Below are positions 15,428 through 22,222 of a stretch of 24,110 nucleotides of DNA, piece by piece. The stretch is from contig JAIRMT010000110.1 of assembly GCA_031258505.1 (NCBI GenBank), forward strand, positions 1-24,110. Reading direction: 5' to 3'. Both the position numbers and the translations under genes were made by a program. The notes below the pieces were generated by a model. The model had not been told where the DNA came from and searched no databases. It worked only from the letters and a program-made list of their open reading frames with translations. Source of the DNA: Treponema sp. GTDB taxonomy: Bacteria; Spirochaetota; Spirochaetia; Treponematales; Breznakiellaceae. How positions within the stretch are numbered: position 1 is the first letter of the stretch; every line of letters starts with the position of its first letter.

Positions 15428-16689
15428 TCGCTTCTATAGATATACAGAATGGAAAAGTTGTTCAGTTAAAACAGGGACAGGAACTGGTCTTACAGCGGGA
15501 TAACCCTGAAGAATTGGCTGTTGAATTCAACCGTTACGGAGAAGTGGCGCTCATAGACCTCGATGCTGCTATGGGCAAGGGTTCCAACTTCAGCCTGCTG
15601 ACATCGCTCTTACGGAAAGCTGAGTGTCGCGTTGGTGGCGGCATCAGGAGTGTCGAGCAGGCAAAACAGCTCATCAGACTTGGGGCAAAAAAGATTATCA
15701 TCGGTTCGCAGGCGTTCCGTGATCCGAAGCAAGCGGACATCTTTAGGGTAAACACGGCTTTGCTTGAAACGTTCGCCAATGCGATAGGCCGTGAGCGGCT
15801 CATTGTAGCGGTAGACGCCCGCGATGGCGAAATTGTGGTGGATGCTTGGAAAACGCGAACCGGTCTGCCACTCATCGACAGCGCCAAAGCTGTGGAGCCG
15901 TATGCCGCTGAACTGCTTTTTACGTGCGTTGAACGAGAAGGAACCATGAGCGGCATTGATAGCGTAATCGTAAAACGCCTCCGAGCCGTGCTATTCAGCG
16001 CTATTACTGTTGCAGGCGGGATTTCCAGTCTTGATGAAATCGAGTCTCTGTCGGCTCTTGGCTGTGATGTGCAGCTCGGCATGGCGCTGTATACGGGTAA
16101 GATCGCGCTTGCCGACGCCTTTGTGCGCTCGCTCAACTGGCGTAAGGGTAACGGTATGTTACCTGTCATTGCCCAAGCCCCAGATGGGCAGGTACTTATG
16201 ACCGGCTTTGTTGATCGTGATGCCCTAACCGAAACCTTCAAGCGGGGTAAGCTCTGTCTCCACAGTCGCACCAGAAACACGCTCTGGATGAAAGGCGAGC
16301 GCTCCGGCAATACCCTGCGCTTGCTTCGCCTCCGCGCCGACTGCGACCGCGACGCGCTTCTCGCCGAGGTGGAACCTGCGGGGCCAGTCTGCCACACCGG
16401 TGGCTGGTCATGTTTCAGTACAGATCGACAGTTCACCTGGCAGTTTCTGCAATCCATCATTGAGGAACGTTTCCGTAACGCCCCGCCCGATTCGTACACC
16501 GCAACGCTGGACAATGACAAGGTACGCAAAAAACTTATGGAAGAAGCCTTTGAAGTCTGCACTGCCAACAGCCACGCTGAAGTCGTCTGGGAAGCAGCAG
16601 ACCTTGTGTACTTTACCACCGCGCTTATGAGCAGGGAAAAAGTAAGCGTTGCGGAAGTGCTTGCCGAACTTGACCGGCGGCATAAATAG
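15421..16689 (+). CDS. HisA-HisI-HisE fusion: ProFAR isomerase + phosphoribosyl-AMP cyclohydrolase + phosphoribosyl-ATP pyrophosphatase
   Basis: One 422-residue chain carries three histidine-pathway domains. Residues 1-240 form a HisA (beta/alpha)8 barrel with the two catalytic Asp residues D7 (ASIDIQNGKVVQLKQG) and D132 (VAVDARDGE) and phosphate loops VGGGIRS and VAGGISS. Residues 245-335 are PRA-cyclohydrolase (HisI): HSRTRNTLWMKGERSGNTLR, then the metal-binding RADCDRDALL and CHTGGWSCF. Residues 343-422 are PRA-PP hydrolase (HisE): DNDKVRKKLMEEAFEV, EAADLVYFTTAL and VLAELDRRHK. Together they catalyse steps 2, 3 and 4, feeding PRFAR to the adjacent HisF. The ATG at 15421 has AGGAG ten bases upstream and overlaps the hisF stop. 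HisIE fusions are common; HisA joined to HisIE is unusual in my knowledge. Confidence 0.93.
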   Translation: MVIASIDIQNGKVVQLKQGQELVLQRDNPEELAVEFNRYGEVALIDLDAAMGKGSNFSLLTSLLRKAECRVGGGIRSVEQAKQLIRLGAKKIIIGSQAFRDPKQADIFRVNTALLETFANAIGRERLIVAVDARDGEIVVDAWKTRTGLPLIDSAKAVEPYAAELLFTCVEREGTMSGIDSVIVKRLRAVLFSAITVAGGISSLDEIESLSALGCDVQLGMALYTGKIALADAFVRSLNWRKGNGMLPVIAQAPDGQVLMTGFVDRDALTETFKRGKLCLHSRTRNTLWMKGERSGNTLRLLRLRADCDRDALLAEVEPAGPVCHTGGWSCFSTDRQFTWQFLQSIIEERFRNAPPDSYTATLDNDKVRKKLMEEAFEVCTANSHAEVVWEAADLVYFTTALMSREKVSVAEVLAELDRRHK

Positions 16690-17027
16690 TTTGTTCAGCA
16701 ATAAGGCTCCCGCGTCTCTTTCCCAAAACTCTTTGTGGTTTTCCCACGAGCAGCGCGTCTCATAACAAATCGCTTAACCTTTTCAATATGAAGACGCAGA
16801 CAATCCAGACATACAGAATTACGGTAATCTTGACTAACGCTTGCGGAGATACTGTTAGCTTCTCAATCGCGCGCCAGCTCTTCCCGAAAAGTGTCTGACA
16901 CTTATGACACCCTGTGTTGCCGCGCTTAGGCATACATACTCACTGAGCTTGCCGAAAAAACCACGCCGCCTATTGCAGGATCGGTTCATGGCCTCAGTTA
17001 CCCGATAAGTTAAGAAGCGAGGAAAAT
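16690..17027. other. 338-base intergenic stretch after the his cluster
   Basis: No convincing gene is seen. The plus strand holds a palindrome (16889-16903) and, just before the TPR gene, GAGGA as ribosome binding site. The minus strand has a 55-codon open stretch (16862-16695) encoding CLDCLRLHIEKVKRFVMRR and a basic tail, but it lacks a normal start and ribosome binding site. There is no clear terminator for the his cluster and no strong promoter for the TPR gene. Confidence 0.5.
16889..16903. repeat. AAGTGTC-T-GACACTT palindrome
   Basis: This 15-base perfect inverted repeat with a one-base centre shares its core GTGTCTGACAC with both arms of the inverted repeat at 9081-9114. A second partial half-site (TGACACC) follows at 16905-16911. 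It looks like a copy of a dispersed REP-like element or a dyad protein-binding site. Confidence 0.6.
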
Positions 17028-17702
17028 ATGAAGTTATGTACAATGCTTTTTGTCCTGTGTCTCGTGAACCAAAGCGTGTTCGCGCAGACAACAGCCAGTG
17101 TTTCGGGGTTTCAGCCGTATAGCGCTCTACAGAACTATCAGATCGGTCGAGAGCTGGAAGGGAGAAACCAGATGAATGAAGCCATACCATACTATAACGA
17201 GGCCATACGGCGCTGTATGGACGAAATCTCCAGTGATACTGCCACTTCCGAGTCTTATGTGATTCTCTCCTGGATATTGGCGCGGCAGGAACGTTACTCT
17301 GAGGTGATCCAGTGGGGTGAGCGCGGACTTCGCGCAAATACCGACTATCGGCTTATTGAAACCATGGGGGAAGCCTATTTCTATCTCAAAGACTATGAAC
17401 GCGCCCTAAGCTTCATGCAGCGCTACGTTAACGCGGTTCCGCAGGGAAGCGCCACCGCGACTGCCTATTTCTTTGTTGGTGAGATATACCACCTGACCGG
17501 ACGTTTTTTCCACGCAGATATTGCTTATACCACTGCGGTCAAACTTAACCCGAATAATTCGTCATGGTGGTATCGTCTGGGTCTGAGCCGTGAAGGTGCT
17601 GGCGAGCGTGTTCATGCGATTAAGGCTTACGAGCAGGCGATTAAACTCAACCCCCGCAACCAGCAGGCGCGTGATGCGCTTGAGCGCGCCCGGCGCGGCT
17701 AG
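17028..17702 (+). CDS. Secreted TPR-repeat protein
   Basis: The 224-residue protein starts with a signal peptide, MKLCTMLFVLCLVNQSVFA, with likely cleavage before QTT at residue 20. The rest is built of tetratricopeptide repeats: ALQNYQIGRELEGRNQMNEA, SYVILSWILARQERYSEVIQ, LIETMGEAYFYLKDYERALS, AYFFVGEIYHLTGRFFHADI, and a final pair with the canonical WYRLGLSREGAGERVHAIKA and EQAIKLNPRNQQARDAL. TPR arrays are protein-docking scaffolds; the signal peptide places this one in the periplasm or outer envelope. GAGGA precedes the ATG. It sits alone, with repeat-rich sequence on both sides. Function beyond scaffolding is unknown. Confidence 0.85.
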   Translation: MKLCTMLFVLCLVNQSVFAQTTASVSGFQPYSALQNYQIGRELEGRNQMNEAIPYYNEAIRRCMDEISSDTATSESYVILSWILARQERYSEVIQWGERGLRANTDYRLIETMGEAYFYLKDYERALSFMQRYVNAVPQGSATATAYFFVGEIYHLTGRFFHADIAYTTAVKLNPNNSSWWYRLGLSREGAGERVHAIKAYEQAIKLNPRNQQARDALERARRG

Positions 17703-17721
17703 GCGCTTCGACATTGCGCCT
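17701..17721 (+). terminator. Weak terminator-like hairpin after the TPR gene
   Basis: AGGCGC (17701-17706) pairs with GCGCCT (17716-17721) over a nine-base loop, starting in the TPR stop codon. Only TTGT follows, so termination would be weak. Confidence 0.3.
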
Positions 17722-17723
17722 TG

Positions 17724-17801
17724 TCAGCGCGGACTTGCCCTGAAGCAGCCGGCGCTCATTCGGGATTCCTTGAGCGCATCCTGAATCAGCGCGGGCTTGC
17801 C
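17724..17801. repeat. 16-bp direct repeat enclosing a 9-bp hairpin
   Basis: TCAGCGCGG(A/G)CTTGCC occurs at 17724-17739 and 17786-17801 (15 of 16 identical). Between them ATTCGGGAT (17758-17766) can pair with ATCCTGAAT (17778-17786) with one G-U pair. The second direct-repeat copy supplies most of the -35 element of the promoter at 17797. Confidence 0.55.
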
Positions 17802-17825
17802 TATACTTGTACGCAATGGTATAAA
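17797..17825 (+). promoter_or_regulatory. Promoter for the leader peptide / ABC exporter unit
   Basis: TTGCCT (17797-17802) and TATAAA (17820-17825) are spaced by 17 bases, a good sigma70-type promoter. Transcription would start near 17832, ten bases before the AAGGAG at 17842. Confidence 0.55.
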
Positions 17826-17853
17826 CAAACAACTCAAACATAAGGAGCGTTCA

Positions 17854-17910
17854 ATGAAAGCAAACAACACACAAAACAAGGTTCTCAATCTCACGAGGAC
17901 AACGCGCTAA
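17854..17910 (+). CDS. Candidate 18-residue leader peptide upstream of the ABC exporter
   Basis: The ATG at 17854 is preceded by a perfect AAGGAG (17842-17847) with six-base spacing, behind a good promoter. It encodes MKANNTQNKVLNLTRTTR and a TAA at 17908-17910. The peptide is basic and rich in Asn and Thr, has no signal sequence and matches no family I know. It ends 33 bases before a hairpin that hides the ribosome binding site of the exporter gene. That order (promoter, short translated leader, RBS-masking hairpin, exporter) resembles translational attenuation of antibiotic-resistance genes such as erm and cat. It could instead be a chance ORF or a gene remnant. Confidence 0.45.
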   Translation: MKANNTQNKVLNLTRTTR

Positions 17911-17943
17911 TCCGGCTGGCAACTTTCACGATATAAAAACCTG

Positions 17944-17978
17944 CCTCCGGTGTTGCGCTTGTCCGAACACTGCGGAGG
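17944..17978 (+). promoter_or_regulatory. Hairpin that sequesters the exporter's Shine-Dalgarno sequence
   Basis: CCTCCG (17944-17949) is complementary to CGGAGG (17973-17978), which contains the whole GGAGG ribosome binding site six bases before the ATG at 17985. The stem continues with GTGTT (17950-17954) pairing to AACAC (17966-17970) after a two-base bulge, leaving an 11-base loop. When folded, the start site should be closed to ribosomes. Confidence 0.55.
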
Positions 17979-17984
17979 AAATTT

Positions 17985-19778
17985 ATGTCTCAATCGGGAA
18001 ACCGAATTGGAAAATTCGTTTCATTTTACAAACCGTATACCCTACTGTTTGTTGCGGATATTACTTGCGCCCTTGCGGTGTCGGTAATTTCACTCATTTT
18101 GCCGCTCTGTGTCCGGTATATTACTCAGGACGCGCTAGGCGGCGTTACGCAAGATTTGTCGAGAGGCGCTCTGGTAATGCTGGCGCTGATAAGTGTACAG
18201 ACCGCCTGCGCCCTGTTCTATGACTATATGGGACACAAGATGGGCGCGTGGATGGAGCGGGATATGCGGAATGAGCTTTTTGCACACTACCAGAAGCTGC
18301 CCTTTAATTTTTTCGATAAAAACAAAACCGGCGCGCTTATGTCCCGAATCACCCATGATCTGCTGAATCTGGCGGAACTCTATCATCACGGACCGGAAGA
18401 CCTAATGATTTACGGCCTGCGCTTTCTTGGCGCGCTGATTATTCTGATGAACATCAATTCCCGGCTTGCGCTGGTGGTATGCGCTTTTTTACCAGTGATG
18501 GCAGCTTATTCTCTGTTCTTTCAGGGCAAGATGCGCGCCGCATACCGGAATAACCGCGAGCGCCTCGCAGAACTTAACGCTCAACTGGAGGACAGCATCG
18601 GAGGAATCCGCGTGGTAAAATCATTCGCCAACGAAGAACGTGAGTGGCAAAAGTTTGCAGGGGTCAATGAGCAGTTCTTTCGGGGACGGGCGTTTATTTA
18701 CAAGCGCGAAGCGTTTTACTTTACCGGCATGGAGTATTTCTTTGCCCAGCTTATTACAGTGGCAGTGGTCGCCGCAGGCAGTCTCTGGATTAGCCGCGAG
18801 TTGCTGGATGTCGCTGACCTCATCACATTCCTGCTTTATGTAGGTTATCTTACTGCTCCTATTTCCCGGATTGCCTTTGTTGTTCAGCAATATCAGGATG
18901 GCTTTGCGGGCTTCAACCGCTTCATGGAAATCATGGAAACCGCGCCTGAAACAGGTTACGGGAACGGTTTGACAAACAGCGAAGCGGTGATTCAGGGTCA
19001 TGTGCAATTTGTCAATGTCAGTTTTAAGTATGACGAGGGATTTGAATCGCCGGCGCAGAACTTTGAATCGCCGGCGCAGAATCGGAAAAACGTGCTTGAA
19101 GATATTTCGCTGGATATAAAACCCGGTGAATCAGTGGCAATCATTGGTCATTCTGGTGTTGGTAAAACAACTCTCTGCGCGTTAATTCCCCGTTTTTACG
19201 AAGTGAACGCCGGAATGATTCTGGTGGATGGCGTTGATGTTCGCAGCTTTGATCTGCAAACCCTGCGGCGGCATATCGGCGTAGTGCAGCAGGATGTTTA
19301 CCTCTTTGCCGGAACGGTATTTGATAACATTCGTTATGGGAAACCCGATTCGGATGACGCGGAAATCATTACGGCGGCAAAAAAAGCCAATGCCCATGAT
19401 TTTATCATGTCGTTGCCCAACGGCTATAACAGTGACATTGGTCAGCGCGGTGTGAAACTTTCCGGCGGTCAGCGCCAGCGCCTTAGCATTGCCCGCGTGT
19501 TTCTCAAAAACCCGCCTATCCTGATTTTTGACGAGGCAACCAGCGCGCTAGATAACGAAAGCGAGCGCATCGTACATGAGGCTCTGACCGACTTGGCTAA
19601 AAACCGCGCTACATTCATCATTGCTCACCGGCTTTCAACAGTCAGAAACGCCGGACGCATCATCGTACTCACGGAACAGGGCATTGGAGAGCAGGGAACC
19701 CACGCGGAACTTATGCAACGTAATGGCCTCTACGCGCACTGGATCGAGACACCGATCAGCGCTGGATCGGGACACTGA
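17985..19778 (+). CDS. ABC exporter half-transporter (MsbA/multidrug-like, TMD-NBD fusion)
   Basis: The 597-residue protein fuses a six-helix type I exporter membrane domain (about 15-320) to an ATPase domain. Visible motifs: the coupling region FFDKNKTGALMSRITHD (109-125), Walker A GHSGVGKT (388-395), Q-loop VVQQDVYLFAGT, signature LSGGQRQ (492-498), Walker B ILIFDEATSALD (512-523) and switch His548. It should work as a homodimer expelling lipid, drug or peptide. Residues 353-366 are two copies of F-E-S-P-A-Q-N inserted after the A-loop strand VSFKYDEG, in the beta-hairpin before VLEDISLDI, encoded by a 21-bp repeat. The C-terminal ETPISAGSGH is encoded by a 23-bp repeat that spans the stop. 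Upstream features suggest controlled translation; a strong terminator follows. Confidence 0.93.
   Translation: MSQSGNRIGKFVSFYKPYTLLFVADITCALAVSVISLILPLCVRYITQDALGGVTQDLSRGALVMLALISVQTACALFYDYMGHKMGAWMERDMRNELFAHYQKLPFNFFDKNKTGALMSRITHDLLNLAELYHHGPEDLMIYGLRFLGALIILMNINSRLALVVCAFLPVMAAYSLFFQGKMRAAYRNNRERLAELNAQLEDSIGGIRVVKSFANEEREWQKFAGVNEQFFRGRAFIYKREAFYFTGMEYFFAQLITVAVVAAGSLWISRELLDVADLITFLLYVGYLTAPISRIAFVVQQYQDGFAGFNRFMEIMETAPETGYGNGLTNSEAVIQGHVQFVNVSFKYDEGFESPAQNFESPAQNRKNVLEDISLDIKPGESVAIIGHSGVGKTTLCALIPRFYEVNAGMILVDGVDVRSFDLQTLRRHIGVVQQDVYLFAGTVFDNIRYGKPDSDDAEIITAAKKANAHDFIMSLPNGYNSDIGQRGVKLSGGQRQRLSIARVFLKNPPILIFDEATSALDNESERIVHEALTDLAKNRATFIIAHRLSTVRNAGRIIVLTEQGIGEQGTHAELMQRNGLYAHWIETPISAGSGH
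19041..19082 (+). repeat. Two in-frame 21-bp repeats inside the ABC exporter gene
   Basis: TTTGAATCGCCGGCGCAGAA plus C or T occurs at 19041-19061 and 19062-19082 (20 of 21 identical). Each adds F-E-S-P-A-Q-N. Unit length, reading phase and residue pattern match the 21-bp array at 2308-2475 (F-D-S-P-V-S-T). Confidence 0.9.
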
Positions 19779-19794
19779 TCAGCGCTGGATCAGG
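19739..19794. repeat. 23-bp repeat (2.4 units) across the exporter stop codon
   Basis: Units at 19739-19761 and 19762-19784, and a partial third at 19785-19794, share CTGGATC then GA(C/T)CAGCG-like halves. GATC half-sites alternate, so CTGATC (19775-19780) can pair with GATCAG (19788-19793). The exporter's TGA stop (19776-19778) falls inside unit two, so the repeat sets the protein's C-terminus. Confidence 0.85.
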
Positions 19795-19808
19795 ATACGA
19801 GTTAAATT

Positions 19809-19860
19809 AAGGGCTTGCTGATTGATTTCAGCAAGCCCTTGTTTGTTTATTTGTTTGTTT
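19809..19860 (+). terminator. Strong rho-independent terminator of the exporter unit
   Basis: AAGGGCTTGCTGA (19809-19821) and TCAGCAAGCCCTT (19828-19840) form a perfect 13-bp stem with a six-base loop, followed by a T-rich tail (GTTTGTTTATTTGTTTGTTT). Confidence 0.9.
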
Positions 19861-19908
19861 CAATCCACGCGCTTACATGAAACGCGACAGCGCCCTTACA
19901 GTGGATGT

Positions 19909-19942
19909 AATCCCCGCCATGAAAGGCGGGGATTCTTTATTA
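19909..19942 (+). terminator. Second terminator-type hairpin between convergent genes
   Basis: AATCCCCGCC (19909-19918) pairs perfectly with GGCGGGGATT (19925-19934) over the loop ATGAAA, followed by CTTTATT on the plus strand. It lies just past the stop of the minus-strand DUF4139 gene and may act in both directions, though the minus-strand side lacks a T-run. Confidence 0.55.
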
Positions 19943-22087
19943 AAGGATAAGATTGGCGAGATAGGTATTGTAATCAGTTTGCGCTGTTCTCAGCGTCTCT
20001 TCCGCGCCCTTAATCTGTTCACTGAGCGAGTCCAGGTCGCCTTCGTAAGAAACCAACCGTCTGAGGTATTCCTCTCCTTGGGGGCCTGTGTTCCCCACGA
20101 CGCTCAGTATTTCCCGGACACGCTGCTGTTCGATAACGATCCGTTCCCGCTCTGTTTTCAGCGCAACAAGCGCTGTATTGGCGCTATCAAGCGCCTGCCG
20201 TAATTCCACAGCTTTTTGCAGGCTCGCGCGCGCGTCGGCAGGTATTTCACCGTTGGTAGAATAGCTCAACAAGGTCTCAGGCTGAAGCCGTCCCAGAGTG
20301 ATCCGCTCATACGCAGGCTTCTCTTCCTTAACCTCATAAGAAAGTTCCTGTCCGGGCGCCAGAGTCAACGTAAAGCGATAGACCATATCAGTACGCTCGG
20401 TGTATGTGGGTGAGACGAGTCGCGCACCTGAAGTAATCGGGTGTTCCAGTACAAGGCGTTTGGATTCAGCGCTGGCGTTTTTCAGCGTGTAGGTCTTAAC
20501 AAAGTCCTGACTCCGGTTGATGGTCATAACGCCCTGGCTTATGGTAACAGTGGTTATGGGGCTGCTGTTACTCATAGACACGCTGCCGCTTGTGGCGAGG
20601 TCTTCCCCGTAGGAGATGAGGCGCTTCTCATTAGGCGGGAAGAAGTCAACGAGCGCGTCGCCTGCGTAGGTTCCACCGTCATAGACCGTGATAGGGCCGG
20701 CGGGGAGCGTCAGTCTTGTTTTGTTGATGAGTTCTGCGCCCACTAAGGGATGGATAGTACGGTTATTCAGCGCAGTGGCTGGGAAGATCAGGGTTTTTGT
20801 TACTTCAAGCCTTGTTTCCACGAGTGGAAGCATGGCGCTTTGCTGGCGCGGAATACTCACTGGATTGGGGAAGGTGAACTCGAACTGTTCGGCGACATCC
20901 TGTCCTTGGGGAGTGATTAGATCAATCGCGGCGCTGAGGGTTTTTGCTGCAGTCCCTCCAGATGCCCGCTCCGCCTGTGGCTCCGGCGCTCGTGCAGCAG
21001 CACTATATGCCATTGCTTCATCATTCACCGAGAGAATGGAACTACTCCGCCCTGACTCATAGGTAGCTGGTTCCGCAGTTCCCGCGATTGCGAGCGGGAC
21101 AATGGGGCGGTTCACATGGTAAGGCGCGTAAAGTTCCTGAATGAAGGAGACTGGACGGCCTGTAACCAGAGAAAGCTGGATATTATTCCAGTCCACGTCG
21201 CTGTCATTATCAACAATAGCCCAGCCTTGGAACGCGGCGTTTGGCGTCTCAACCAAGTCCAGCCGGTAAGAGGCTTTCCATATTGCGGCAGGAATCACAT
21301 AGCTAATCGAAACTTTGCGGGTGGTATTTCCCTTGAGTTGAATCGTGAGATTGCGCGTATTGGTGTTGCTTGATGCCATAATAATGTCAAGCGCGCGATT
21401 TAAGTCATCGTTAATCGCCTGATTCCTGAACGCGAAACCCAGCACTTCGGAGAGCCGAATCACTTTGACGCCAGCGTTTGTGTAGAGCGTTACTGCTGGT
21501 CCAATGCCATAATTGTCGGTGGTGTTGGTGGCGTAGCGCAGGAGTAGGTCGTCCTCGCCCTCAACAGCGATGATTCGTCCGCTGATAAGGTTAGGAGCGT
21601 ATACGTCAACTTCCTCGCCTTTCAAGCCATTAAGTATACGCGCCACGCTGGGGTTGCCTGAAAGATCGATCTTGAGACTTTGCAGGGCGCGGTCTAGCGG
21701 CTGATCCACTGGATAAACAATAGCCCGTTCTCTGGAACCCAGATCGCTTACCGCCAATGACTTTAAGACGTCATTTATCGCGTCCACGCTGAATGCCAGA
21801 ACTATTTCCGCATCATTGGCCATGATGCCGCTATGCTCAAAGAAGCCAACCCCAGAAGAAAACAGCGCGAGTTTATTCAACACGAAAGGGGATGTCTCAA
21901 GTGTTGGCGCAACAGGCGGCGCTGAAGCCGGGGGCGGCGCTGTAACTGCCACTGGAGAAGTAGCTGGAGAAGGTGTCGGATTAACTCCTTCCTGAATTGG
22001 CTGGGCATAAAGCGAGAAGCTGGAAGTAATAAGCGCCAGCGGTACCACGAGTTTCAAAAACGGTACAGAATGTCTCGAATGTTTCAT
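19940..22087 (-). CDS. Exported DUF4139 domain protein
   Basis: I place the start at the ATG at 22087: AAGGA lies seven bases upstream, and the protein then opens with a signal peptide, MKHSRHSVPFLKLVVPLAL...SLYA, cleaved near residue 28. A start at 22138 would add 17 residues before it. The 715-residue product has a Pro/Ala-rich linker (about 30-70), then LALFSSGVGFFEHSG, a beta-rich N-terminal domain, and the DUF4139 hallmark AAIWKASYRLDL, FQGWAIVDNDSDVDWNNIQL and SLVTGRPVSFIQELYAPY. The last ~110 residues are predicted coiled coil (ELRQALDSANTALVALKTER and on). DUF4139 proteins are secreted and of unproven function, possibly envelope-related. The order with pth upstream on the same strand is probably coincidental; 135 bases separate them. 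Confidence 0.85.
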   Translation of the reverse strand: MKHSRHSVPFLKLVVPLALITSSFSLYAQPIQEGVNPTPSPATSPVAVTAPPPASAPPVAPTLETSPFVLNKLALFSSGVGFFEHSGIMANDAEIVLAFSVDAINDVLKSLAVSDLGSRERAIVYPVDQPLDRALQSLKIDLSGNPSVARILNGLKGEEVDVYAPNLISGRIIAVEGEDDLLLRYATNTTDNYGIGPAVTLYTNAGVKVIRLSEVLGFAFRNQAINDDLNRALDIIMASSNTNTRNLTIQLKGNTTRKVSISYVIPAAIWKASYRLDLVETPNAAFQGWAIVDNDSDVDWNNIQLSLVTGRPVSFIQELYAPYHVNRPIVPLAIAGTAEPATYESGRSSSILSVNDEAMAYSAAARAPEPQAERASGGTAAKTLSAAIDLITPQGQDVAEQFEFTFPNPVSIPRQQSAMLPLVETRLEVTKTLIFPATALNNRTIHPLVGAELINKTRLTLPAGPITVYDGGTYAGDALVDFFPPNEKRLISYGEDLATSGSVSMSNSSPITTVTISQGVMTINRSQDFVKTYTLKNASAESKRLVLEHPITSGARLVSPTYTERTDMVYRFTLTLAPGQELSYEVKEEKPAYERITLGRLQPETLLSYSTNGEIPADARASLQKAVELRQALDSANTALVALKTERERIVIEQQRVREILSVVGNTGPQGEEYLRRLVSYEGDLDSLSEQIKGAEETLRTAQTDYNTYLANLIL

Positions 22088-22222
22088 AGACGCATCCTTG
22101 CTAAAAAAATTGTGCGGAATCTTACGGTTAAACCGCAAGCCCGGATTGTTCCCAGAAATTCCGTTTCTAAAAACAATCTTTTATGAAAATCGGCGTTTTT
22201 GAGGCATGGCTTTACATCTATA

